A DNA stretch of 6,611 nucleotides, from NCBI GenBank assembly GCA_030606585.1, contig JAUWGD010000094.1, positions 1-6,611 of the forward strand, in the 5' to 3' direction. The notes beneath the pieces were generated by a model, which was not told where the DNA came from, made no database searches, and worked only from the letters and a program-made list of their open reading frames with translations. This DNA is from Dehalococcoidales bacterium (GTDB taxonomy: Bacteria > Chloroflexota > Dehalococcoidia > Dehalococcoidales > RBG-16-60-22). Shown in pieces: positions 1 to 5,146 of the stretch; the stretch's first letter is position 1; every line of letters starts with the position of its first letter. The translations under genes were made by a program, and so were the position numbers.

Positions 1-243
1 GTTATCGCTGGCAATCTGTGCATGAAGCACGATTTGTAACAACAAATCGCCCAATTCTTCGTAAAGTTTATCCGAGTCTCCCCCGTCGAGTGCTTCCATT
101 ACCTCATAGCATTCAGACAGCAGGTTCCCCCGCAGCGACTGGTGTGTCTGCTCTTTATCCCAAGGGCAGCCGTCCGGGGCGCGGAGACGAGCGATGATTT
201 CCACCAGGGCATCAAATTTACTTAAATCCTGCGGCAAAGACAA
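1..243 (-). CDS. mazG: MazG nucleotide pyrophosphohydrolase, N-terminal part (cut by window start)
   Basis: MazG hydrolyses NTPs and dNTPs to NMP and pyrophosphate in the cytoplasm, removing damaged or non-canonical nucleotides. The 81 residues visible carry the family's N-terminal signature: RLRAPDGCPWDKEQTHQSLR (19-38), then a helix with SECYE at 43-47, then EELGDLLLQIVLHAQIA (62-78). The family metal site is EExxE followed by ExxD. Here ExxD is E63-L-G-D66, but the first Glu of EExxE is Ser43, with E44 and E47 kept. The start is TTG at 243-241, chosen because an AAGGAGG Shine-Dalgarno sits five bases upstream and the family motif begins soon after. The 3' end lies beyond base 1, so it cannot be told whether this is the one-domain or the duplicated two-domain form. 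It lies 70 nt downstream of fmt on the same strand and also has its own promoter candidate. Family assignment is very secure. Confidence 0.93.
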   Translation of the reverse strand, partial: MSLPQDLSKFDALVEIIARLRAPDGCPWDKEQTHQSLRGNLLSECYEVMEALDGGDSDKLYEELGDLLLQIVLHAQIASDN

Positions 244-248
244 TACTG

Positions 249-255
249 CCTCCTT
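249..255 (-). promoter_or_regulatory. Shine-Dalgarno of mazG
   Basis: Read on the minus strand this is AAGGAGG, a complete anti-16S match, five bases before TTG. It fixes the TTG start of mazG. Confidence 0.8.
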
Positions 256-262
256 AACTCTG

Positions 263-291
263 ATTATACAGGCTGAACATAGGCGGGGCAA
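263..291 (-). promoter_or_regulatory. Candidate sigma-70-type promoter of mazG
   Basis: On the minus strand there is a -35 TTGCCC (291-286, 4/6 to TTGACA), a 17-base spacer and a perfect -10 TATAAT (268-263). Transcription would begin near 256, leaving a leader of about 13 nt that is almost only the Shine-Dalgarno. This would let mazG be expressed independently of fmt. Seen by eye only. Confidence 0.55.
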
Positions 292-313
292 CAAGATGAA
301 GAAGAAATGTGGG

Positions 314-1252
314 CTAGGCGGGCAGTACCACACCGATGAAGTCCCGCTGCCCCCGCAGGAATTCTTCGGCGGACATTGCCTTTTTGCCTTCCAGCTGCAC
401 CCTGAGCACGCTTAAAACGCCCTTCCCGGTACCTATGCCCGGCCCCACCGCCCGCCCGGGTAAAGATATTACCCGCCCCGCTTCAGTATCGCTTTCTCCA
501 GGCAATGCCATCGCCTTGATTATTTTCAACTGCTTTCCCCGCCAGGTCGTATAACACCCCGGCCACGGGTAAAAGGCGCGAATCCGGCGCCAGATTTCTA
601 AAGCCGGCAGGTTCCAGTCAATCTCCCCTTCATCCTTGTTAATCTGGCTGAAATAGGTGGCTTCCTTCTCATTCTGGGGGCGGGGAGTAATTTCGCTACG
701 CAGCCAGCCGGCCAAGGCTTCCTGGAGCAGCCGAGCCCCCACCAGCGCCAGTTTTTCCGTCAGGGAACCCGTGTTATCCCGAGGTGAAATCGGTACGGCC
801 GCTCTGGCCAGCACCGGCCCGGTATCCAGCTTTTTCCTGACGAGTTGAATGCTGACACCGGCAAATTCGTCCCCGGCCAGAATCGCCGCCGCTACCGGCG
901 AGGCTCCCCGGTGCCTAGGCAGTAGTGAAAAGTGGACGTTTACGCACTGGTAAGGCGGAATATCCAGGACCGACTGCGGCAGAATCTGCCCGAAGGCGCA
1001 AACCACGATTACATCGGGCTTAAGTTCCGTCAGCCACGCTACCGCCTCGGCCGACCGGAGGCTTTCCGGCTGGAACACCGGCAGGCCCATTTTCATTGCT
1101 ATATTCTTAATAGTTGGGGATGCCGGGGTGCGACCCCGTCCGGCAGGCCTGTCCGGCTGGGTATAAACGGCAACGACGTTATAACCATTGATGACGAGAT
1201 GCTCAAGGGTAGGGACGGCGGACTCTGGCGAACCCATAAAAACAATACGCAA
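314..1252 (-). CDS. fmt: Methionyl-tRNA formyltransferase
   Basis: Fmt transfers a formyl group from 10-formyltetrahydrofolate to Met-tRNAfMet, giving the initiator tRNA used in bacterial translation. The 312-residue product has the family's usual length. It opens with MRIVFMGSPESAVPTLE (Rossmann-like formyl-transferase fold). The active-site region is NVHFSLLPRHRGASPV at 105-120, with catalytic N105 and H107, and the catalytic Asp is D143 in KKLDTG (141-145); these match N106, H108 and D144 of the E. coli enzyme. The C-terminal tRNA-binding domain follows (from about 205; EIDWNLPALEIWRRIRAF). The start is TTG at 1252-1250: a GGAGG lies six bases upstream and the first residue directly precedes the conserved RIVFMG strand. 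The stop is TAG at 316-314. mazG follows after 70 nt. No peptide deformylase gene (def), a common fmt partner, is visible in the window. Confidence 0.97.
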   Translation of the reverse strand: MRIVFMGSPESAVPTLEHLVINGYNVVAVYTQPDRPAGRGRTPASPTIKNIAMKMGLPVFQPESLRSAEAVAWLTELKPDVIVVCAFGQILPQSVLDIPPYQCVNVHFSLLPRHRGASPVAAAILAGDEFAGVSIQLVRKKLDTGPVLARAAVPISPRDNTGSLTEKLALVGARLLQEALAGWLRSEITPRPQNEKEATYFSQINKDEGEIDWNLPALEIWRRIRAFYPWPGCYTTWRGKQLKIIKAMALPGESDTEAGRVISLPGRAVGPGIGTGKGVLSVLRVQLEGKKAMSAEEFLRGQRDFIGVVLPA

Positions 1253-1258
1253 TCCAGA

Positions 1259-1263
1259 CCTCC
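1259..1263 (-). promoter_or_regulatory. Shine-Dalgarno of fmt
   Basis: Minus-strand GGAGG, six bases before the TTG start. It decides the TTG start of fmt, since no ATG with a comparable site lies nearby. Confidence 0.7.
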
Positions 1264-1273
1264 AGACCCCAGA

Positions 1274-1302
1274 ATTTTAACAAAAAAATTATTTTTTAAC
1301 AA
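1274..1302 (-). promoter_or_regulatory. Candidate promoter of fmt
   Basis: Minus strand: -35 TTGTTA (1302-1297, 4/6), exactly 17 bases of A/T-rich spacer, and -10 TAAAAT (1279-1274, 5/6). The predicted start near 1267 gives a leader of about 15 nt ahead of the TTG start, holding the GGAGG. This is the best promoter-like match in the fmt-dnaA gap. Confidence 0.55.
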
Positions 1303-1347
1303 CTTGTCGTTTTGGGCTGGCAACCCCCGAAAACGGCAAGAAAACAC

Positions 1348-1369
1348 AGTTCTTAAGAGTTCTTAAGAG
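1348..1369. repeat. Tandem repeat of palindrome TCTTAAGA, 10-bp period
   Basis: The 10-mer AGTTCTTAAG occurs twice back to back (1348-1357 and 1358-1367), followed by AG. Each copy together with the next two bases contains the perfect 8-bp palindrome TCTTAAGA. The palindromes are centred 10 bp apart, on the same helix face. It sits between the fmt promoter and the dnaA leader, where a paired operator would fit. The binding protein is unknown. Confidence 0.6.
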
Positions 1370-1421
1370 GAAAAATACGACAAAAATGGCTGGTTGCCGT
1401 CCCCAAAATATTTGCCACTCG

Positions 1422-1450
1422 GGTGGTGTCGGTAGTATGCTAGGTGGTGT
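1422..1450. repeat. Direct repeat GGTGGTGT, 21 bp apart
   Basis: GGTGGTGT occurs at 1422-1429 and again at 1443-1450. The start-to-start distance of 21 bp is close to two helical turns. The second copy runs into the inverted repeat at 1449-1473. Possible binding sites upstream of dnaA, though two 8-mers alone could be chance. Confidence 0.4.
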
Positions 1451-1473
1451 TAATAACTTAATCATTTATTAAC
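1449..1473. repeat. Perfect inverted repeat GTTAATAA-N9-TTATTAAC
   Basis: Arms at 1449-1456 and 1466-1473 are exact reverse complements (8 bp) around a 9-base A/T-rich spacer. No T-run follows and the arms are A/T-rich, so a terminator is unlikely. A dimeric regulator's operator, or a duplex-opening element ahead of dnaA, fits better. The inference of function is mine. Confidence 0.5.
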
Positions 1474-1489
1474 TTTCTGCTCCACAGAA

Positions 1490-1507
1490 CCCGTCCCAAA
1501 AGGCGGG
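1490..1507 (+). other. Short GC hairpin in dnaA upstream region
   Basis: CCCGTC (1490-1495) can pair with GGCGGG (1502-1507), with one G-T wobble and a six-base loop. No U-tract follows on the plus strand. It lies upstream of the candidate dnaA -35, so it may not be transcribed. Weak. Confidence 0.25.
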
Positions 1508-1512
1508 AAATC

Positions 1513-1539
1513 CTGACAAAAAACGAAGCATTATAAAAT
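1513..1539 (+). promoter_or_regulatory. Weak candidate promoter of dnaA
   Basis: CTGACA (1513-1518, 5/6 to the -35) is followed after 15 bases by TAAAAT (1534-1539, 5/6 to the -10). An overlapping alternative -10 is TATAAA at 1532-1537. The spacer is shorter than the ideal 17, so this is a moderate to weak call. Confidence 0.35.
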
Positions 1540-1556
1540 CGTGCCGAAAGCAGGAT

Positions 1557-1563
1557 AGGGGGG
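1557..1563 (+). promoter_or_regulatory. Shine-Dalgarno of dnaA
   Basis: AGGGGGG lies six bases before TTG 1570. An out-of-frame ATG at 1565 is only one base from it, too close for efficient use. The in-frame ATG at 1606 has only a poor GCAGG upstream. This site therefore favours the TTG start, but not decisively. Confidence 0.5.
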
Positions 1564-1569
1564 TATGTT

Positions 1570-2970
1570 TTGCCTGCGCCGGGGTTCGATGCAGGCATAC
1601 AGCGTATGGAACCGTCTCGAAACAGGACACCTCAGGAAATATGGGAAGCTGCCCTCGGGGAGCTACAGATCCAGGTCAGCAAGCCGAACTACCGGACCTG
1701 GTTCAGTAAAACTGCCGGCTTAAGCTATCAGGACAACCAGTTCATCATCGGTGTCCCCAATACCTTCGCCGCCGAATATCTGGATAAGAACCAGCGCTCC
1801 CTTATCGAAAAGGCGCTTATCGGTCTCACATCAACCGATGTTCAGGTAGCATTTCAGGTGAACGGCAAATCCCGCCACCATGGTAGCGGCGCCGCGCCAC
1901 CGGTCATTCCATCATCCCCGCCCTCCTATACCAGACTAAAACCGCTTTACACCTTCGACTCTTTTATCGAAGGCAGCGGCAACCGCCTGGCTCGCTCCGC
2001 GGCTCTGGCTGTAGCCCGGAACCCGGGGCACAGCTACAATCCCCTGTTCGTCTACGGCGGGGCCGGTCTCGGTAAGACGCACCTTCTCCACGCCATCGGG
2101 CAGGCAGCGACAGCCAGCCATATCAACGTTATTTGCACCAGCGCCGAGCAGTTCACCAATGAGTTCGTCTGCGCCCTGCGCGAGAGGACGACCGAGGAAT
2201 TCCGCAACAAGTACCGCAGCATCGGCATGCTCCTCATTGACGATATTCACTTCATCGGCGGCAAGGAGCAGACCGAAGAGAGTTTCTTCCACACCTTCAA
2301 CGAACTCCACAACACCAACCGGCAAATCGTCATCACCAGCGACTGCCCTCCCAAATCGATGCCCCTGCTTGAAGAGCGGTTGCGTTCGCGCTTCGAATGG
2401 GGCCTTATCGTCGATATACAGCCGCCGGATTTCGAGACGCGCCTGGCTATACTCCAGTCGAAAGCCAGTCATAACGGCGTTGATGTTGATGTACGGGTTC
2501 TTGAACTAATTGCGCGGGGAGCACACCGCAATATCCGGGTGCTGGAGGGTTCGCTCAATCGAGTGGTCGCCTATGCCAAGTTGCTGGGCGTGGACCCGTC
2601 CGTGGAGATTGCCGAAAGAGCCCTCGAAGATGTGGCCGTCAAAGAGTACCTCTCGGATGATATAACGCCGCTTTCGATAGTAGAAGCCGTTGCCGAGTGT
2701 TTCCAGTTGCCCAAGGAAGAACTTCTGGGGCGCAGGAGAGATAAGGACGCAATTCTGGCGCGGCGCCTGGCAATGTACATAATACGGCAGGAGACTAACT
2801 GCTCACTCGCTCAAATCGGCCAGGAACTCGGTAACCGTGACGCTGCCTCGGTAACCGCCGCCTGCAAGAAAATAGTCGGCGATATCAGCGACAGCCCCTA
2901 CCTGAAGCGGAAATTACGCGACATTCATCGTCAGATTCATCCAATGTCTAACTACAGAAAAGCGGCCTGA
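1570..2970 (+). CDS. dnaA: Chromosomal replication initiator DnaA (atypical DNA-recognition motif)
   Basis: DnaA binds origin DnaA boxes, forms an ATP-bound filament, melts the origin and recruits the helicase. All four domains are present in 466 residues. Domain I is about 22-95 (IWEAALGELQIQVSKPNYRTWF). Domain II is a short Pro/Ser/Gly-rich linker, about 100-122. Domain III is AAA+: Walker A GGAGLGKT (163-170), Walker B LLIDD (221-225), sensor 1 ITSD (255-258), arginine finger R274 in LRSRFEWGL, sensor 2 R323. Domain IV runs from about 365, with basic loop RRR (388-390). Two oddities: the sensor-2 RELEG is RVLEG (V324), and the signature helix usually reading RDHTTV or RDHSTV is RDAASV (423-428), so A425 and A426 replace the His and Thr that touch DnaA-box bases (H434 and T435 in E. 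coli). The start may be TTG 1570 or ATG 1606, 12 residues shorter. obg, not dnaN, lies downstream. Confidence 0.96.
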   Translation: MPAPGFDAGIQRMEPSRNRTPQEIWEAALGELQIQVSKPNYRTWFSKTAGLSYQDNQFIIGVPNTFAAEYLDKNQRSLIEKALIGLTSTDVQVAFQVNGKSRHHGSGAAPPVIPSSPPSYTRLKPLYTFDSFIEGSGNRLARSAALAVARNPGHSYNPLFVYGGAGLGKTHLLHAIGQAATASHINVICTSAEQFTNEFVCALRERTTEEFRNKYRSIGMLLIDDIHFIGGKEQTEESFFHTFNELHNTNRQIVITSDCPPKSMPLLEERLRSRFEWGLIVDIQPPDFETRLAILQSKASHNGVDVDVRVLELIARGAHRNIRVLEGSLNRVVAYAKLLGVDPSVEIAERALEDVAVKEYLSDDITPLSIVEAVAECFQLPKEELLGRRRDKDAILARRLAMYIIRQETNCSLAQIGQELGNRDAASVTAACKKIVGDISDSPYLKRKLRDIHRQIHPMSNYRKAA

Positions 2971-3045
2971 CCCCCTCAGGTATCCCCGTCAACTTAATGT
3001 TCTTTACATAGTTTTCCTTTATAACCGTTGCAGCATTCGTTTTGT

Positions 3046-3100
3046 TTTTGTGATTATATTGGTATATTTTGTGATTATTTTGTGAGTATATTGCGATTAC
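3046..3100. repeat. Helically phased 12-bp repeats TTTTGTGATTAT (iteron-like)
   Basis: Exact copies lie at 3046-3057 and 3067-3078. A variant with one change, TTTTGTGAGTAT, is at 3078-3089, and a weaker one, TATTGCGATTAC (9/12), at 3089-3100. Starts are 21, 11 and 11 bp apart, close to whole helical turns. A degenerate unit (7/12) at 3057 would fill the missing turn. On the minus strand the first three read ATAATCACA or ATACTCACA at their core, 7/9 to the relaxed DnaA box TTWTNCACA and sharing its CACA end. Confidence 0.6.
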
Positions 3101-3115
3101 TTTTATCCTGACTCG

Positions 3116-3124
3116 TGTGTAAAA
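3116..3124 (-). promoter_or_regulatory. DnaA-box match TTTTACACA
   Basis: The minus strand reads TTTTACACA, a 9/9 match to the relaxed consensus TTWTNCACA (7/9 to the strict TTATCCACA). It lies 15 bases after the phased repeats, inside the A/T-rich gap. A single match of this degeneracy could be chance; its setting makes it credible. Confidence 0.45.
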
Positions 3125-3221
3125 CTTCAGTTTACCCGATAATTGATATGAAGAATGGCTTCTCTCCTTTTTACTATACTGTTATACCTGTTAATAGAAA
3201 GTAAGATAATTAGTGTTGTAG

Positions 3222-3227
3222 TATAAT
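3222..3227 (+). promoter_or_regulatory. Candidate -10 element of the obg operon promoter
   Basis: A perfect TATAAT 36 bases before the obg ATG. No convincing -35 is found 16-18 bases upstream, where the sequence is AAGTAA-like. Such hexamers are expected by chance in A/T-rich DNA, so the call is tentative. A promoter must lie in this gap if obg is transcribed separately from dnaA. Confidence 0.35.
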
Positions 3228-3263
3228 CATAGTAATTAAAAAGATATTGAACAGGTAAGCAGT

Positions 3264-4526
3264 ATGTTTGATAAGGTGGAGATAAGAGTTAGGGCCGGTA
3301 ACGGGGGAAACGGAGCCGTAGGGTTCAGGCATGAGAAGTTTGTACCTTACGGCGGACCGGACGGCGGCGACGGTGGGAGTGGTGGAGATGTGATAATCAG
3401 GGCGGGCGGTGATGTTGACAGCCTGCGCCGGTATCATCGGAATAAATTGTACCGTGCGGAAAATGGAGGAAATGGTGGGGGTAGTCGAAAGCATGGCAGG
3501 AACGGGAAGGACCTGATACTGGTGGTGCCTGCGGGAACGATTGTGATGTACGATTCGGAAGACTGTGCTGATATAATACTAGCTGACCTGGAGAAGGCAG
3601 GTGACGAGGTGATAGCAACGGTGGGTGGCAGAGGAGGTTGGGGTAATATTCATTACGTATCTTCGATCAACCAGGCGCCGCATATCGCCCAGAGGGGTGA
3701 GAACGGGGTGGAGACGGCCATACGGCTGGAGATGAGGTTGATAGCGGATGTTGGTGTTATCGGTTACCCCAACGCCGGTAAGTCGACACTGCTGGCTGAG
3801 GCCTCGGCGGCGAAACCAAAGGTCGCCAGTTACCCCTTTACTACTATTGAGCCGGTACTTGGCGTTGTAGAAATAGGTTTGGAAAGCTTTGTATTGGCTG
3901 AAATACCCGGTCTTATTGAGGGTGCCCATCGGGGACGCGGCCTCGGGCATGAGTTCCTGCGCCACGCCATGCGTACCAAGATGATTTTACATCTAATAGA
4001 CGGCGGCTCGGAGTCACCCGTTGATGACATGATGCGCGTTAACGAAGAGCTTGTACTGTTTGATACTGGTCTAGCACAGAAACCGCAGATAACGGCGCTG
4101 AACAAAATCGACCTGCCCGATGTGCAGGAACGCCTGGCCGGTATTAAAAAAGAGCTTGTCGGTGCCGGTATCAAAGCCCATTATATATCCGCAGCGACAG
4201 GCCAGGGTGTACCCGAGTTGATGGCGGAGGCTCTTGGTATACTTAATGCGCAGACTGCCGGAGAAGAGATTGCCGAAGAGCCCGTGAAGTTATTCCGGCC
4301 GCAGCCGAGGCAATCACCTTTTTCGGTCAGCAAAATCGGGGAGGAATACGTCATATCTGCGCCAGACCTGGAACGAATATTCGCTGGTGTCGGGGCCACT
4401 GCTGCCGATTTACGCGGGCAGCTTAATCATCAGCTTAAACGCCTGGGCGTAAACAAGACGCTGGAGAAGGCAGGGGTAAAGCCCGGCGATAAAATCCGCT
4501 GTGGAGAATTGACCTGGGAGTGGTAA
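3264..4526 (+). CDS. obg: Obg/CgtA-family GTPase
   Basis: Obg is a GTPase that acts in large ribosomal subunit assembly and stress control. The 420 residues show the three Obg domains. The Gly-rich Obg fold is 1-158 (MFDKVEIRVRAGNGGNGAV onward). The G domain has G1 GYPNAGKST (167-175), G2 TTIEP (193-197), G3 EIPGLIEGAHRG (213-224), G4 NKID (280-283) and G5 SAAT (309-312). The C-terminal OCT domain is about 341-420 (SKIGEEYVISAPDLERIF to the end); many but not all Obg proteins have one. Oddity: the G3 motif is normally DxPG, and here Asp is Glu213. The start is ATG with only a weak AGGT seven bases upstream. The first third is unusually G-rich on the coding strand. nadD starts four bases after the stop, so the two are probably co-transcribed. 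Confidence 0.97.
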   Translation: MFDKVEIRVRAGNGGNGAVGFRHEKFVPYGGPDGGDGGSGGDVIIRAGGDVDSLRRYHRNKLYRAENGGNGGGSRKHGRNGKDLILVVPAGTIVMYDSEDCADIILADLEKAGDEVIATVGGRGGWGNIHYVSSINQAPHIAQRGENGVETAIRLEMRLIADVGVIGYPNAGKSTLLAEASAAKPKVASYPFTTIEPVLGVVEIGLESFVLAEIPGLIEGAHRGRGLGHEFLRHAMRTKMILHLIDGGSESPVDDMMRVNEELVLFDTGLAQKPQITALNKIDLPDVQERLAGIKKELVGAGIKAHYISAATGQGVPELMAEALGILNAQTAGEEIAEEPVKLFRPQPRQSPFSVSKIGEEYVISAPDLERIFAGVGATAADLRGQLNHQLKRLGVNKTLEKAGVKPGDKIRCGELTWEW

Positions 4527-4530
4527 TGCT

Positions 4531-5130
4531 ATGAAGATAGGTGTACTCGGTGGCACGTTCGACCCCGTACATCGGGGGCATATTATGATAGCCGAAGAAG
4601 CGAAAGATGCCCTGTCTCTCTCGGAAGTCCTCATGGTGCCCGCAGGACAGCCGATGTTCAAGGCTAATGAACGGATAACTTCGGCGGAACACCGCCTGGC
4701 TATGTTGCGTCTGGCAGTGGCCGGCAGGCCTCACATGAAGGTGTCAACCGTGGAGATAGAACGGCCCGGTCCATCTTACACCGTAGATACCGTTGCCGAG
4801 CTCAAGGGACAACTGGGCGACGGCGATGATATATACTTTATCATTGGCTGGGACAGTCTGGAGCAGTTTCACGAATGGCGTGAGCCGGCGCGAATATTAA
4901 GTATGTGTTGCCTGGCGGCTGTTCCCCGCCCGGGCTGGCCCCGACCTGACACTCAAGCTCTGGAGGCCAGAGTCCCCGGTATCTCGGGGCGCGTCGTGTT
5001 TCTGGATAAGCCGCAGGTAGATATCAGCGCCTCGGACATAAGGGATTTGGCGGCGAAGGGAGAATCTATCGACCGCCTCGTACCCGGCCCCGTGGCAGAT
5101 TATATTAAAGAGAATAAACTATATACGTGA
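4531..5130 (+). CDS. nadD: Nicotinate-nucleotide adenylyltransferase
   Basis: NadD joins nicotinate mononucleotide and ATP to give deamido-NAD and pyrophosphate, the step before NAD synthetase. The 199-residue length is normal. The nucleotidyltransferase motif GGTFDPVHRGH spans 7-17, with catalytic H14 and H17. Other family marks are VPAGQPMFK (36-44), PSYTVDT (81-87), the IIGWDSLEQFHEW stretch (104-116, usually IIGxDxLxxFxxW) and ISASDIR (165-171), the second ATP-binding motif of the family (usually ISSTxIR). ATG 4531 is four bases past the obg stop. A GGGAG inside the obg end (4516-4520) can serve as its ribosome site. An obg-nadD pairing is common in bacteria. Nothing appears broken. Confidence 0.95.
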   Translation: MKIGVLGGTFDPVHRGHIMIAEEAKDALSLSEVLMVPAGQPMFKANERITSAEHRLAMLRLAVAGRPHMKVSTVEIERPGPSYTVDTVAELKGQLGDGDDIYFIIGWDSLEQFHEWREPARILSMCCLAAVPRPGWPRPDTQALEARVPGISGRVVFLDKPQVDISASDIRDLAAKGESIDRLVPGPVADYIKENKLYT

Positions 5131-5134
5131 AAGC

Positions 5135-5140
5135 AGGAGG
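5135..5140 (+). promoter_or_regulatory. Shine-Dalgarno of the flavoprotein gene
   Basis: AGGAGG, six bases before TTG 5147. It fixes the TTG start, which also places the FMN-phosphate loop SPRKGGNT near the N terminus as the family requires. Confidence 0.8.
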
Positions 5141-5146
5141 TATACG

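Larger units (their letters stand above)
2971..3263. other. Candidate chromosomal replication origin (oriC) in the dnaA-obg gap
   Basis: This 293-nt non-coding gap is A/T-rich: 68 G+C in the 240 bases 3001-3240 (28%), against roughly 50-60% in flanking genes. G/C bias flips across it. By hand count the plus strand has C 89, G 59 in dnaA positions 1981-2100 plus 2281-2400, and C 41, G 99 in obg positions 3301-3540. It contains a TTWTNCACA match, a phased repeat array, and sits next to dnaA. These are the usual marks of a bacterial oriC. The part of obg counted encodes a Gly-rich domain, which inflates G, but the excess continues more weakly further right (G 16, C 10 at 4021-4080; G 22, C 16 at 5221-5280). 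Confidence 0.55.

Noticed and set aside
1099..1347. Minus-strand 82-aa ORF overlapping the start of fmt
   Set aside because: It is out of frame with fmt and spans its start; composition is that of a shadow frame with no motif or good ribosome site.
1478..1486. TGCTCCACA upstream of dnaA as a DnaA box
   Set aside because: 7/9 to consensus with both mismatches at conserved positions, and a single isolated copy; expected by chance.
1565..1723. A 52-codon out-of-frame ORF (ATG 1565) overlapping the start of dnaA
   Set aside because: Its ATG is only one base from the Shine-Dalgarno, the product is Arg/Ser-rich with no recognisable feature, and it lies within dnaA coding sequence.
1936..2472. Long (178-aa) minus-strand ORF inside dnaA
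   Set aside because: Antisense shadow of strongly conserved DnaA AAA+ codons; it shows no family motif of its own.
2966..2980. CCTGA-N5-TCAGG hairpin at the dnaA stop, as a terminator
   Set aside because: Only five base pairs with a C loop and no T-run after it; too weak to call.
3002..3010. CTTTACATA as a DnaA box in the dnaA-obg gap
   Set aside because: 7/9 with the CACA end broken; not counted as support for the origin.
3179..3193. CTGTTA direct repeat (3179-3184 and 3188-3193) before obg
   Set aside because: Six-base identity in A/T-rich DNA is not significant without conservation data.
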